From contig NZ_SMYZ01000054.1 of the NCBI RefSeq assembly GCF_004919685.1, positions 180,049-221,185 on the forward strand: a stretch of DNA of 41,137 bases, read 5' to 3'. The notes under the pieces are model-generated. The model was not told where the DNA came from, searched no databases, and was given only the letters and a program-made list of their open reading frames with translations. Origin of the DNA: Mesorhizobium norvegicum (GTDB taxonomy: Bacteria; Pseudomonadota; Alphaproteobacteria; Rhizobiales; Rhizobiaceae). This document shows positions 31,836 through 39,862 of this stretch, in pieces (position 1 is the stretch's first letter; the number at the start of each line of letters is the position of its first letter). The translations under genes were made by a program, and so were the position numbers.

Positions 31836-33103
31836 GCCGCGACGTCAACAATCCCTTCTCCCCGTTCACGGGGAGAAGGTGCCCCGAAGGGGCGGATGAG
31901 GGGCAGCACCATAGTGGGCAGAAGGTGGCGTCGCCCCTCACCTGCCTGCCGGCATCCTCTCCCCGTGAACGGGGCGAGGAGAGCCTACCCCACGCCGCCG
32001 CACCCTTGCTAAGTTTCGGTCGCCTTCTGCGCCGCTACGGTTTCGCCATCGCCCCCGAGCAAGTCTCCGGCTTCATGCAGGCGGTGACCCTGCTCGGCCC
32101 CCGCTCGATGGCGGACATCCGCGAGGCCGCCCTTGCCACCCTTGCGCCGCCGCCCGATCGCCGCGACGAATTCGAAGCGCATTTCCAGAGCCATTTTTAT
32201 GGCAATACATCCGCTGTGGTCGAAGGCGATGCCGACGAGGAAACCCGCATCAAGGATGATGGCGGCGCGAGCCAGGAAGAGATCGAGGTGATAAGCCAGC
32301 AAGAAGGTGGCGAACTCTCTTCCGGCGCCGAACAATTAAGCACCCGCGACTTCCAGCGCGACGATGACGGCCTTGCCGCGTTCCGCCGCAAGCTCGCTTC
32401 CGCCTTGCCCGCCCGCCGCTCCTTCCGCACCGTGCGCACCCATTCGCGCGGCAAGCTCGATCTGCGCCGGTCGCTCAGGGAAATCGTCAGCGCCGATGGC
32501 GACGTCCCCTCGCCGCTGCTGCGCCGGCGCCAGACCGTGCCGCGCAAGCTGCTGATCCTGATCGACGTCTCCGGCTCGATGAAGCTGCACACAGCGGACT
32601 ATCTCAAGCTGGCGCATGCTGCCGTGCAAGGTGCCGACCGCGCCGAAATCTTCACCTTCGGCACGCGGCTGACCCGCATCACCGCTGCGCTGCGCATCCG
32701 CGACCGCGACCAGGCATTGGCCCGCGCCGCTGCCCAGGTCGACGACTGGGATGGCGGCACCCGCATGGGCCCGACGCTGCTCGCCTTCCTGTCAGTGCCC
32801 CGCTTTTCCGCCTTCGCGCGCGGTGCAGCGGTGGTCATCCTGTCCGACGCGCTGGAGCGCGGCGATCATGGCGAGCTGGAGACGGCGATGCGCCGGCTGA
32901 GCGCCCGCGCCTTCCGGCTGTCGCTGGCCACACCCTTGGCCGGTGACCCGCGCTTCCGGCCAGCCACGGCAGCGCTTCGCGCCATCCTGCCTGACCTCGA
33001 CGATCTGGTCGACGGCTCGTCGCTTGCCGGCCTCACCGATTTCATCCTGTCGCTCGCCCGGCCTGCCTCGGCGGCGGCGGCAATCTGGAAGAGGGTTTCG
33101 TGA
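31832..33103 (+). CDS. VWA-domain protein (CoxE-like) with a repeat-encoded N-terminal insert
   Basis: Partner of the MoxR ATPase, 423 aa. The family part begins near residue 59 (LLSFGRLLRRYGFAIAPEQV). An acidic stretch follows (about 128-180). The VWA domain has an intact metal site: DVSGS at 245-249 and a WDGGTRMG threonine. The GTG start at 31832 overlaps the MoxR stop. Residues 8-51 are encoded by a dispersed palindromic repeat that keeps the frame over 44 codons. A TTG at 32006 is the only start-like codon after the insert and lacks a ribosome binding site. Confidence 0.87.
   Translation: MSRDVNNPFSPFTGRRCPEGADEGQHHSGQKVASPLTCLPASSPRERGEESLPHAAAPLLSFGRLLRRYGFAIAPEQVSGFMQAVTLLGPRSMADIREAALATLAPPPDRRDEFEAHFQSHFYGNTSAVVEGDADEETRIKDDGGASQEEIEVISQQEGGELSSGAEQLSTRDFQRDDDGLAAFRRKLASALPARRSFRTVRTHSRGKLDLRRSLREIVSADGDVPSPLLRRRQTVPRKLLILIDVSGSMKLHTADYLKLAHAAVQGADRAEIFTFGTRLTRITAALRIRDRDQALARAAAQVDDWDGGTRMGPTLLAFLSVPRFSAFARGAAVVILSDALERGDHGELETAMRRLSARAFRLSLATPLAGDPRFRPATAALRAILPDLDDLVDGSSLAGLTDFILSLARPASAAAAIWKRVS
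31853..31984. repeat. Dispersed palindromic repeat, copy C, inside a coding sequence
   Basis: Contains CTTCTCCCCGTTCACGGGG-AGAAG at the left, GGATGAGGGGCAGC and its inverse near the middle, and a CTCTCCCCGTGAACGGGG palindrome at the right. It belongs to the same family as the four intergenic copies, but here it lies within the open frame of the VWA gene, about 132 bp or 44 codons, with no stop codon. Confidence 0.85.
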
Positions 33104-33990
33104 TGCAGAAAACCAACGACGCGCATTTCCACATCTGGCGCCAGAAGGACCAGCCCTGGCTGGTCGGACCGATGGTGCCGCGCATCTTCGGCCCCTACGA
33201 GCCGATCCGGCGCGACTATCCGATCGAGGAGTTCCTCGAGGACCAGCAGGGCGCCGGCGTCGAGAAGGCCGTCTATGTCCAGACCAACTGGGCCAAGGAG
33301 GATTTCGAGAAGGAAGTCGCCTTCCTGCAGAAGACATCAGACGAGACCGGCTGGCCGCATGCCATCGTCGGCTATACCGACATGACCGTCGACGATATCA
33401 GGCCCCAGATCGATCGCTTGAAAAAATATCCGCTGCTGCGCGGCGTGCGCATGCAGCTGCACTGGCACGAGACGCCGGCCTTTCGCTTTGCCGCTTCGGC
33501 CGATCAGGTGATCGATCCCAAGGTGCGCGCCAATGTGGCGAGGCTCAAGGACTATGGCCTGTCCTTCGACCTGCAGCTCTTCCCCGCCCAGATGAAGGAC
33601 GGGCTGACGCTGGTCGGCGAAAATCCCGAAACCAATTTCATCCTCACCCATGCCGGCATGCTAACCGGCATGGAACCGGAGACCACCGAAGCCTGGAAAG
33701 CCGGCCTGCGCGCGCTCTCGGCCGCACCAAACTTCCACGCCAAGCTCTCCGGCCTCGGCACCTTCGTCCACCGCAACGACCCGGCGCTGATCGCCTACAT
33801 CGTCGACAACGCAATCGACATCCTGGGCGCCGACCATCTGATGTTCGGCTCGAACTTCCCGATCGAGAAATTGTGGACCAGCCACGCCGAGCTGATCAAG
33901 GCGCACCGGGATGCGGTGGCCAAGCACGGCACGGCGGCGGAGGCGGATATCTTCTGGAACACGACAGAGAAGGTTTACCGGCCGGTGTAG
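33103..33990 (+). CDS. Amidohydrolase 2-family protein (metal-dependent lactone/amide hydrolase)
   Basis: TIM-barrel hydrolase of 295 aa. Seen: NDAHFHIW with the first two metal histidines (H8, H10), GVRMQLHWHE, FILTHAGM, and MFGSNFPIEKLW, where the usual Asp of GSDFP is Asn. The family includes fuconolactone and 2-pyrone-4,6-dicarboxylate lactonases and related enzymes; the substrate is not readable. Its ATG shares a base with the stop of the VWA gene (TGATG), so it belongs to the hydroxylase operon and likely opens the product of that enzyme. A GTG one codon earlier is an alternative start. Confidence 0.85.
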   Translation: MQKTNDAHFHIWRQKDQPWLVGPMVPRIFGPYEPIRRDYPIEEFLEDQQGAGVEKAVYVQTNWAKEDFEKEVAFLQKTSDETGWPHAIVGYTDMTVDDIRPQIDRLKKYPLLRGVRMQLHWHETPAFRFAASADQVIDPKVRANVARLKDYGLSFDLQLFPAQMKDGLTLVGENPETNFILTHAGMLTGMEPETTEAWKAGLRALSAAPNFHAKLSGLGTFVHRNDPALIAYIVDNAIDILGADHLMFGSNFPIEKLWTSHAELIKAHRDAVAKHGTAAEADIFWNTTEKVYRPV

Positions 33991-33999
33991 CGCGCCCTT

Positions 34000-34142
34000 C
34001 CCTTCTCCCCTTGTGGGAGAAGGTGGATCGGCGCGCAGCGCCGAGACGGATGAGGGGTGTTCCAGCGAAGTGAAGCGTGGCGCTCCCTGGAACACCCCTC
34101 ATCCGTCGCCTTCGGCGACACCTTCTCCCACAAGGGGAGAAG
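34000..34142. repeat. Dispersed palindromic repeat, copy D
   Basis: Ends CCCTTCTCCCCTTGTGGGAG and CTCCCACAAGGGGAGAAGG are inverse copies; inside, GATGAGGGGTGTTCCAGCG is mirrored by GGAACACCCCTCATC. It lies between two convergent genes and closely resembles copy B without the tandem duplication. The strong stem could act as a bidirectional transcript end. Confidence 0.85.
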
Positions 34143-34161
34143 GCAAGACCGCGCAGCATCC

Positions 34162-34569
34162 TCACTTCACCTCGAACTGCGGATCGACCGGGATCTGCAT
34201 CGCCGTCACCAGATGGTTGGTCTGGCCGGCGAGCCCGATGATCGACACCAGTTCGCCATGCTGCGCGTCGGTCATGCCCTTGGCGCGGGCCGCCGCCGTG
34301 TGCGAGTGGACGCAGTAGGAACAGCCATTGGCGGTCGACACCGCGATGTAGATCATCTCCTTGGTCAGCGGATCGATGGCGCTGTCGGCGACCATCACCA
34401 CCTTCAGCTGTTCCCAGATCCGCTTCAGCGCCGGGGGATCATTGGCCAGCCCGCGCCAGAAATTGTTGACGAATTCGGATTTGCGCGTCGCACGGATGTC
34501 GTCGAAGACGGCTTTCACGGCCGGGATTTTCTCCACCTCGGCATCGCTGAGGAGTCTTGTGGTGGCCAT
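34162..34569 (-). CDS. AhpD-like/carboxymuconolactone decarboxylase-family protein
   Basis: Protein of 135 aa with the AhpD active-site motif CSYCVHSH (C83, C86, H90), as in peroxidase-linked disulfide reductases. The LTKEMIYIAVSTANGC lead-in is typical. It may reduce peroxides or, in the wider family, act on lactones; the CxxC motif favours redox chemistry. ATG 34569 has AAGGAAA upstream. Monocistronic, convergent with the hydroxylase operon. Confidence 0.87.
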   Translation of the reverse strand: MATTRLLSDAEVEKIPAVKAVFDDIRATRKSEFVNNFWRGLANDPPALKRIWEQLKVVMVADSAIDPLTKEMIYIAVSTANGCSYCVHSHTAAARAKGMTDAQHGELVSIIGLAGQTNHLVTAMQIPVDPQFEVK

Positions 34570-34696
34570 GGGGTTTCCTTTCGTTTGGATCGATGAACTG
34601 GCTCGTTGAATCAAGTTTCGAGCAAAGGCGGCTAACCAGCTTCTTTGACTCAGTTTTTGGCGCGCAATAGCGTTGAAGATTAGCCGAGGCACCTAA

Positions 34697-34886
34697 ACTT
34701 CGTCATCCTAGGGCGAAGCAGGCGCGAAGCGCCGTCGCGGAGACCCTGGGATCCATTCCGTGACCTTAGCCGAAGAGTGCAGCGGAGCAGAATTCTGCAC
34801 CGCAGCGACGCCTGGAAGTCGCGGCATGGATCCTCGGGTCTGCGCCGCGTCGCTACGCTCCTTGCTTCGCCCGTGGATGACGAAGG
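34697..34886. repeat. Long imperfect inverted repeat in the gap between two minus-strand genes
   Basis: CTTCGTCATCCTAGGGCGAA at the left is mirrored by TTCGCCCGTGGATGACGAAG at the right; the arms continue through GCGAAGCGCCGTCGC, GACCCTGGGATCCAT and their counterparts. The two arms fill about 190 of the 362 bp between 34570 and 34931. The remaining bases contain only a possible promoter area of the AhpD-like gene. This is a second repeat family, distinct from the CTTCTCCCC one. Confidence 0.75.
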
Positions 34887-34931
34887 GATGGACGTCCCGG
34901 CCAATTATCGACGTAAGCATCGCCCAGAACC

Positions 34932-36428
34932 CTAATGCACCGCCGCGTACATGATCTTCTCCTCCGTCGCCTCCGCCGGCGAAAACTCCTCGACGATACG
35001 GCCCTGGCGGCAGACCAGGATGCGGTCGGACAGGTTCATGATCTCCGGCAGGTAGGACGAGATGACGACGACGGCCAGGCCCTCATCGGCCAGCCGGTTG
35101 ATGATCTGATGGATTTCGGCGATCGCGCCGACATCGACACCGCGTGTCGGTTCGTCGAAGATGACGATGCGCGGCCTCTGCACCAGTCCCTTGCCGATCA
35201 CCACCTTTTGCTGGTTGCCGCCCGACAATTCGACGACGCGCGCATTGTCGTTGATCGCCTTGATGTTCAGCGTCTTCGTCCATTCGGCCGACAGCGCGCG
35301 CATCTCCTGCTGGTTGATCACCCAAGCCTTTTCGCGGCCCGCCGCCAGCAGCCCACCGAACAGGTTCTCGGCAATGCCCATCGTCTCGAAAATGCCTTCG
35401 CTCTTGCGGTCCTCGGTGACATAGACGATGCCGTCGGCCACCGCTTCGCTCGGCACGAGATAGCGCACCGGTCTGTCATCCAGCTCAATGGCGCCGCCGC
35501 GCAGGAAATCGCGCTTGTAGATGCCGGAGATGATCTTGAACGTCTCGGTGCGGCCGGAGCCGATCAGCCCGAACACGCCGGTGATCTGGCCCTCGAAGAT
35601 CGAGAAGGACGTGTTGCGCACGACATTGCTCATCGAGATGTCCTGAACAGACAGCACCTTCCGGCCCGCCTTGCGCAGCTTTGCTTCGTCACGCTGCCGG
35701 TAGATTTGCCCCGACAAAGTGCGCCCGACCATGGCGGCGACGATCCTGTCGCGATCGAAAGCCGATGTGTCGTCGGTGATGACCAGTTCGCCGTCGCGCA
35801 GGATGGTGATGCGGTCGGCAATATCAAGCGCTTCTTCCAGCGCATGGCTGATGAAGACGATCGAAACGCCGCTCGCCTTCAGCCGGCGGATCAGCGCGAA
35901 GAAATGGCGCTTCTCCTCCGGCGTCAGCGTCGCCGTCGGCTCGTCGAAGATGATGATCTCGGCATTGTGGTGGACGGCGCGCGCAATCTCGACCATCTGC
36001 CGCTTGGCCGCACCCAGTGTCGCCACCATGGCGTTCGGATCGACAGGAAAATTCAGCGACTGCAGGAATTGTTGGGCCGAGATGTAGGTGCCGCGCAGCC
36101 GGTTGAGGAACTTTTCGGTGCCAAGATAGAGGTTCTGCGCCACCGTCATTGACGGCACCAGGCTGGTCTCCTGGAACACCATGGCTATACCGGCTTCAAG
36201 GGCTGCGTGTGGCGAAGCGTAGGCGATCTCCCGGCCGTTGTGGAACATCTTGCCTGAGGTCGCATCGACCACGCCGGCGATGATCTTGGTCAGCGTCGAT
36301 TTGCCGGCGCCATTTTCGCCGAGCAGTGCATGGATCTCGCCCTTCCTGAGGTCGAAGCTGACATTCTTCACCGCGGGCACGCCGCGATAGGTCTTGGTGA
36401 CGTTTTCCAGCCGAACGATCGGTTCCAT
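34932..36428 (-). CDS. Sugar ABC transporter ATP-binding protein, double-domain CUT2 type
   Basis: ATPase of 498 aa. First half: Walker A GENGAGKST, weak signature LGAAKRQMVEIARAV, Walker B IIIFDEPTATL. Second half: degenerate P-loop GLIGSGRTE, good signature LSGGNQQKVVIGKGL, Walker B IVIFDEPTRGVDVG. ATG 36428 has GGGAGG upstream and abuts the stop of the preceding propeller gene; the longer upstream frame is not protein-like. It is the last gene of the operon starting beyond the right edge of the window. Confidence 0.92.
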   Translation of the reverse strand: MEPIVRLENVTKTYRGVPAVKNVSFDLRKGEIHALLGENGAGKSTLTKIIAGVVDATSGKMFHNGREIAYASPHAALEAGIAMVFQETSLVPSMTVAQNLYLGTEKFLNRLRGTYISAQQFLQSLNFPVDPNAMVATLGAAKRQMVEIARAVHHNAEIIIFDEPTATLTPEEKRHFFALIRRLKASGVSIVFISHALEEALDIADRITILRDGELVITDDTSAFDRDRIVAAMVGRTLSGQIYRQRDEAKLRKAGRKVLSVQDISMSNVVRNTSFSIFEGQITGVFGLIGSGRTETFKIISGIYKRDFLRGGAIELDDRPVRYLVPSEAVADGIVYVTEDRKSEGIFETMGIAENLFGGLLAAGREKAWVINQQEMRALSAEWTKTLNIKAINDNARVVELSGGNQQKVVIGKGLVQRPRIVIFDEPTRGVDVGAIAEIHQIINRLADEGLAVVVISSYLPEIMNLSDRILVCRQGRIVEEFSPAEATEEKIMYAAVH

Positions 36429-37483
36429 CAGAAACCTCCCGAAGCGAGGTCGATGGACAGCACGCAGTCGCCGCCCCTGGAGGCGATGGACAGATGGCTG
36501 TCCTTCTCGGCCACGCTGCAGATGCCGTGGCGCGTGCCGTTGGCGCGGCTGTGCAGACTGAATTGCGGCAGCATCTTCTGGTCGAGCCTGACCACAAGCC
36601 CGTAGGAGCGGCTCGGCGACCATGGCTTGTGGATGCCCATGGTGCGGATGCCGCCGCATTGCAGCGGTTCGAGGAAGCTTCGGCTGGAAGCCAGCGCCGG
36701 CGCGATCCAGTAGGCAGGCGGCACTTGGCTGAGCATATCCTGCCGGTAATGCGTTTCCTGCAGCACGAATTCGATCAGCCGGTTGCGCGGCGCAAACAAG
36801 GTCAGCCACGCCCCACCATCGGCGGACGGTGACAGCCGCGCGGGATAGCCTGGCAGATGCGCCAGCACCGTGGAACGGCTGCCGGTCGCACCGTCGAATC
36901 GGATGAGCTGGTGACGCCAGCTTTCGCTGACCAGAACATCCCGGCCGACAGGATGCAGTCCATAGGGAAAGGCAATGTCGCCGGCGACCTTGCGAAAATC
37001 ACCGCCCGCCGCATCCCGCTTCCACAATGAACCGGAGGCACCCTTCGTCATCAGATCGGCGGCCCATTGCGAGGGCGCGTGCTCGGCCGAGCCATTGGCC
37101 AGCCACAGCGCACCATCGTCTGCATAGGCAAGTGCGGTGATGCAGCGGATCTCGGCCGGCAGCGAAACCTCCCTGCCGCCAATCAGCAGCTTGCCGCTCT
37201 CCAACCCGACCGTCAGTTCGCCCGATGGCGACAGCGCCAGCGCGGTGACAGCAGACGGAAACGTCTCGACAATTTTTGGCTCGCTTCCGGCAGCGATCGA
37301 ATAGAGGGCGTTGCCGCTGGAGGCCAGCAGCCTGTCACCGGTAACCAGCAGATTGTCCGGTTCCGTCAGCTCGGCAAACGCAGGCGCATCGTCCAGCCGC
37401 GTGTTGGGACGAAAAGCGCCGTCGAGCGGCGGTATGGTCACGGCCTTGCCGCGAAACAGGTCCAGCACAGGATCGAGGATCAT
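36428..37483 (-). CDS. SMP-30/strictosidine synthase-like beta-propeller protein, metal ligands lost
   Basis: Protein of 351 aa that aligns by eye with the C-terminal domain of the fusion protein encoded just upstream. Compare GYPARLSPSADGGAW here with GYPDNINRASDGNYW there, and FPYGL with YTNGV. The Asn and Asp that bind metal in the fusion domain are Tyr174 and Ala215 here, and no PND-like motif is found, so catalysis is unlikely. There is no signal peptide or membrane helix. ATG 37483 has GGGGAG upstream and an ATGA overlap with the previous stop. It may bind a ligand or regulate transport or its active partner. Confidence 0.75.
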   Translation of the reverse strand: MILDPVLDLFRGKAVTIPPLDGAFRPNTRLDDAPAFAELTEPDNLLVTGDRLLASSGNALYSIAAGSEPKIVETFPSAVTALALSPSGELTVGLESGKLLIGGREVSLPAEIRCITALAYADDGALWLANGSAEHAPSQWAADLMTKGASGSLWKRDAAGGDFRKVAGDIAFPYGLHPVGRDVLVSESWRHQLIRFDGATGSRSTVLAHLPGYPARLSPSADGGAWLTLFAPRNRLIEFVLQETHYRQDMLSQVPPAYWIAPALASSRSFLEPLQCGGIRTMGIHKPWSPSRSYGLVVRLDQKMLPQFSLHSRANGTRHGICSVAEKDSHLSIASRGGDCVLSIDLASGGF

Positions 37484-39603
37484 GGTTTTGCTCCCCAATA
37501 GGACGCGGGGCTGGTCCAGTTCGGGTCGGCGCCTGCAATCTTGTAGCGGCCGATGCGGTTGTTGAGGATGCCGCCGACGAACAGATATCCCTTGTGCTCG
37601 CGCATCGAGGTGACCATCGGGTGCGCGCCGCCGGTGAGGTCGCCCATCGCTTCGACGATGCCGCCCTTCTCTGTGAATTTCACCACGCCGCCGGTGTTGA
37701 TGTTGGGGAACAGCCATTCGTCCTGCGGCAGCCGCCGCGTCATGCGCTTGCGCATGTCGGGATGGCGCAGCGACAGGTCAAAGCTCGGCGTGCGCATGCC
37801 GAGCCACGCCATCCAGTAATTGCCGTCGGAAGCGCGGTTGATGTTGTCGGGGTAGCCCGGCATGTCGCGGATAACGCATTCGGCGGTGCCCGCCTTCGGC
37901 CCTTCCAGCCAGTAGCGATGCACGCGGCAGGCCCAGCTTTCGGCGAAGAACAGCGACTTGCCGTCATGCGCCATGCACACGCCGTTGGTGTAGCGGTAGC
38001 CGTCGAGCAGCGTCCTGGTCGACCCGTCCTTCGGATCGTAGACCAGCAGCCGGCCGGTGGCGCGATTCTCGATCGAGTCCAGCGCCCAGTCATGCGCGTC
38101 ATAGCGCTTGGTCGAGTCGGTGAAGTAGATGCGGCCGTCGGGTGCGATGTCGCAGTCGTTCGGGTCGCGCAGCCGCGCATCGTCGACGATCGAGGTCCAG
38201 GAGCGCGAGGTCTCCGCCGACAGGCGTTTCACCTCCCGATCCGGCGAGACCGAGTAGAGGCCCATGGCGCCGACGCAGCTGATCAGGTTGCCTGATTTGT
38301 CGAAGGCCAAGCCCAGCGGGAAGCCACCGATATGGGCAAACACTTCCGACCTGACATAGTCCGGCGCGAAGTAGCGGACGATTTCTCCGTGGCGGGTGCC
38401 GCAATAGAGATTGTCATCGCGGTCGAGGATGACGTCTTCCGGCCCTTCCAGCTCGCCAAGCCCGATATGGTCGGCGGCCGACAGCCTGTTGTCGAGCTCG
38501 TAGGGCGTGCCCGAGCCGGGCGCAGCCGACTGCGTTTCGCCCATCTTGAGATAGACCGGCGCGACATAGACCTCGTTCAGCACCTTGTGGCGGTTCTTCA
38601 GCCAGCGGATGTCGATGGTCACCGCCACCGCCAGCATGATACCCAGCACCATCTGGTTGGTGCCGGTGCCGTAGCCCAGCCGGATCAGCCCGTTGGTCAT
38701 GGTCAAGACGATGATGGCGCCCATCAACCCCTTGATCACCGAGCCGCGGCCGCCGCCAAGGCTGACGCCGCCGACCACCGCCGCCGTCAGCGCCATGATC
38801 TCGAGGTTGAGGCCTGTGCCCGGCCCTGCCCCGCTCAAGCGGCAGGCGATGAGGAAGCCGCCGATCGAGGCGCAGAAGCCGGAAAAGACATAGGTCATGA
38901 ACACGGTGCGGCGCACGCGGATGCCGGCATTGTGCGCCGAGCGCCTGGAGCCGCCGACCGCCAGCACGTGCCAGCCCGGCCGCGAACGCGTCAGCGCGAT
39001 ATGGGTGACGATGGCCAGGATGATCGCCAGCCACACCGAGACGGAGAGCCCCCACAAGGTGCTGTCGCCGATAAAGTCGAGCACATCCGATGTGGCGGTC
39101 GAGAGCTGCACATCGGCGGCATAGGTGGTGACCAGGATGTCGAACAGCGCCCGGCCGAAGATGAAGGTGACCAGCGTGGTGAGAAAGGCGCGCAGTCTGA
39201 GGTAGCCGACGAGATAGCCGTTGATGGCGCCGAAGACGAGGCCGGTGGCGAGCGACGCGGCCAGCGCCAGCCAGATGGACTGTTCGAGGATGAAGAAGAC
39301 ATAGACGGCGGAAAAGCAGGACAGCGCGAAGATCGAGCCGACCGACAGGTCGATGCCGCCGCCCAGCATCACCACCGTCATGCCGGTGACCACCATGGAG
39401 AACTCGCCGAGCTGGCGGGTCGATTCCTGCAGCGCGGTCAGCTTGAAGAAGCCGGGAATGATCGAGCCGAAAGTTGCCAGCGTCGCCACCAGCGCCAGGA
39501 ACGGAATGGCGTTGTCGGTCCAGCGTTTGGTTAGAATCTCGCCGACGACATGGTCGGGCACGAGATTGTAGCGCCAGGACTGGAGGCGTTCGCGAAAGGA
39601 CAT
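37480..39603 (-). CDS. Fusion protein: CUT2 ABC permease plus SMP-30/strictosidine synthase-like propeller (putative lactonase)
   Basis: Protein of 707 aa. Residues about 30-333 are a complete CUT2 permease with 8-10 helices, MLGGGIDLSVGSIFAL and TAAVVGGVSLGGGRGSVI. After a linker (334-383) residues 384-707 form an SMP-30/APMAP-like six-bladed propeller. Likely metal ligands are E386 (LEGPED), N482 (DPNDCDIA), N540 (YTNGV) and D586 (GYPDNI), so the domain could be an active lactonase or esterase. The frame is continuous, so the fusion is not an assembly of two ORFs. ATG 39603 has a weak ribosome binding site. Translationally coupled to the second propeller gene downstream. Confidence 0.85.
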   Translation of the reverse strand: MSFRERLQSWRYNLVPDHVVGEILTKRWTDNAIPFLALVATLATFGSIIPGFFKLTALQESTRQLGEFSMVVTGMTVVMLGGGIDLSVGSIFALSCFSAVYVFFILEQSIWLALAASLATGLVFGAINGYLVGYLRLRAFLTTLVTFIFGRALFDILVTTYAADVQLSTATSDVLDFIGDSTLWGLSVSVWLAIILAIVTHIALTRSRPGWHVLAVGGSRRSAHNAGIRVRRTVFMTYVFSGFCASIGGFLIACRLSGAGPGTGLNLEIMALTAAVVGGVSLGGGRGSVIKGLMGAIIVLTMTNGLIRLGYGTGTNQMVLGIMLAVAVTIDIRWLKNRHKVLNEVYVAPVYLKMGETQSAAPGSGTPYELDNRLSAADHIGLGELEGPEDVILDRDDNLYCGTRHGEIVRYFAPDYVRSEVFAHIGGFPLGLAFDKSGNLISCVGAMGLYSVSPDREVKRLSAETSRSWTSIVDDARLRDPNDCDIAPDGRIYFTDSTKRYDAHDWALDSIENRATGRLLVYDPKDGSTRTLLDGYRYTNGVCMAHDGKSLFFAESWACRVHRYWLEGPKAGTAECVIRDMPGYPDNINRASDGNYWMAWLGMRTPSFDLSLRHPDMRKRMTRRLPQDEWLFPNINTGGVVKFTEKGGIVEAMGDLTGGAHPMVTSMREHKGYLFVGGILNNRIGRYKIAGADPNWTSPASYWGAKP

Positions 39604-39676
39604 CGGCTGCTGCTATTCCATGAGAAAAAGGGCCGGGTTGTTCCCGAGGCAATCGCTTCGGGGGTATTTCGATCTC

Positions 39677-39805
39677 GGCGCTGCCCCTCATCCGCCTGCC
39701 GGCACCTTCTCCCCGTATAGTGACGGGGAGAAGGGAAGCGCACCAACGTCGGCGTCCCCCTCTCCCCGTTCTTCACGGGGAGAGGGTAAGGGTGAGGGGC
39801 AGCGC
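39677..39805. repeat. Dispersed palindromic repeat, copy E
   Basis: GGCGCTGCCCCTCATCCGCC at the left is mirrored by GGGTGAGGGGCAGCGC at the right; inside are CTTCTCCCCGTATAGTGACGGGG and CTCTCCCCGTTCTTCACGGGG palindromes. It lies between the binding protein gene and the fusion gene of one operon, so it is transcribed and may form stems that lower expression of the downstream genes relative to the binding protein. Confidence 0.85.
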
Positions 39806-39862
39806 AAACCTTTGACGATTAGAGATGACCCGGCCACCTCATTGATATCAACCGCACAGATC

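Noticed and set aside
36429..36809. N-terminal extension of the double ATPase by 127 codons
   Set aside because: The extension overlaps the propeller gene, shows no family similarity, and a good ribosome binding site precedes ATG 36428.
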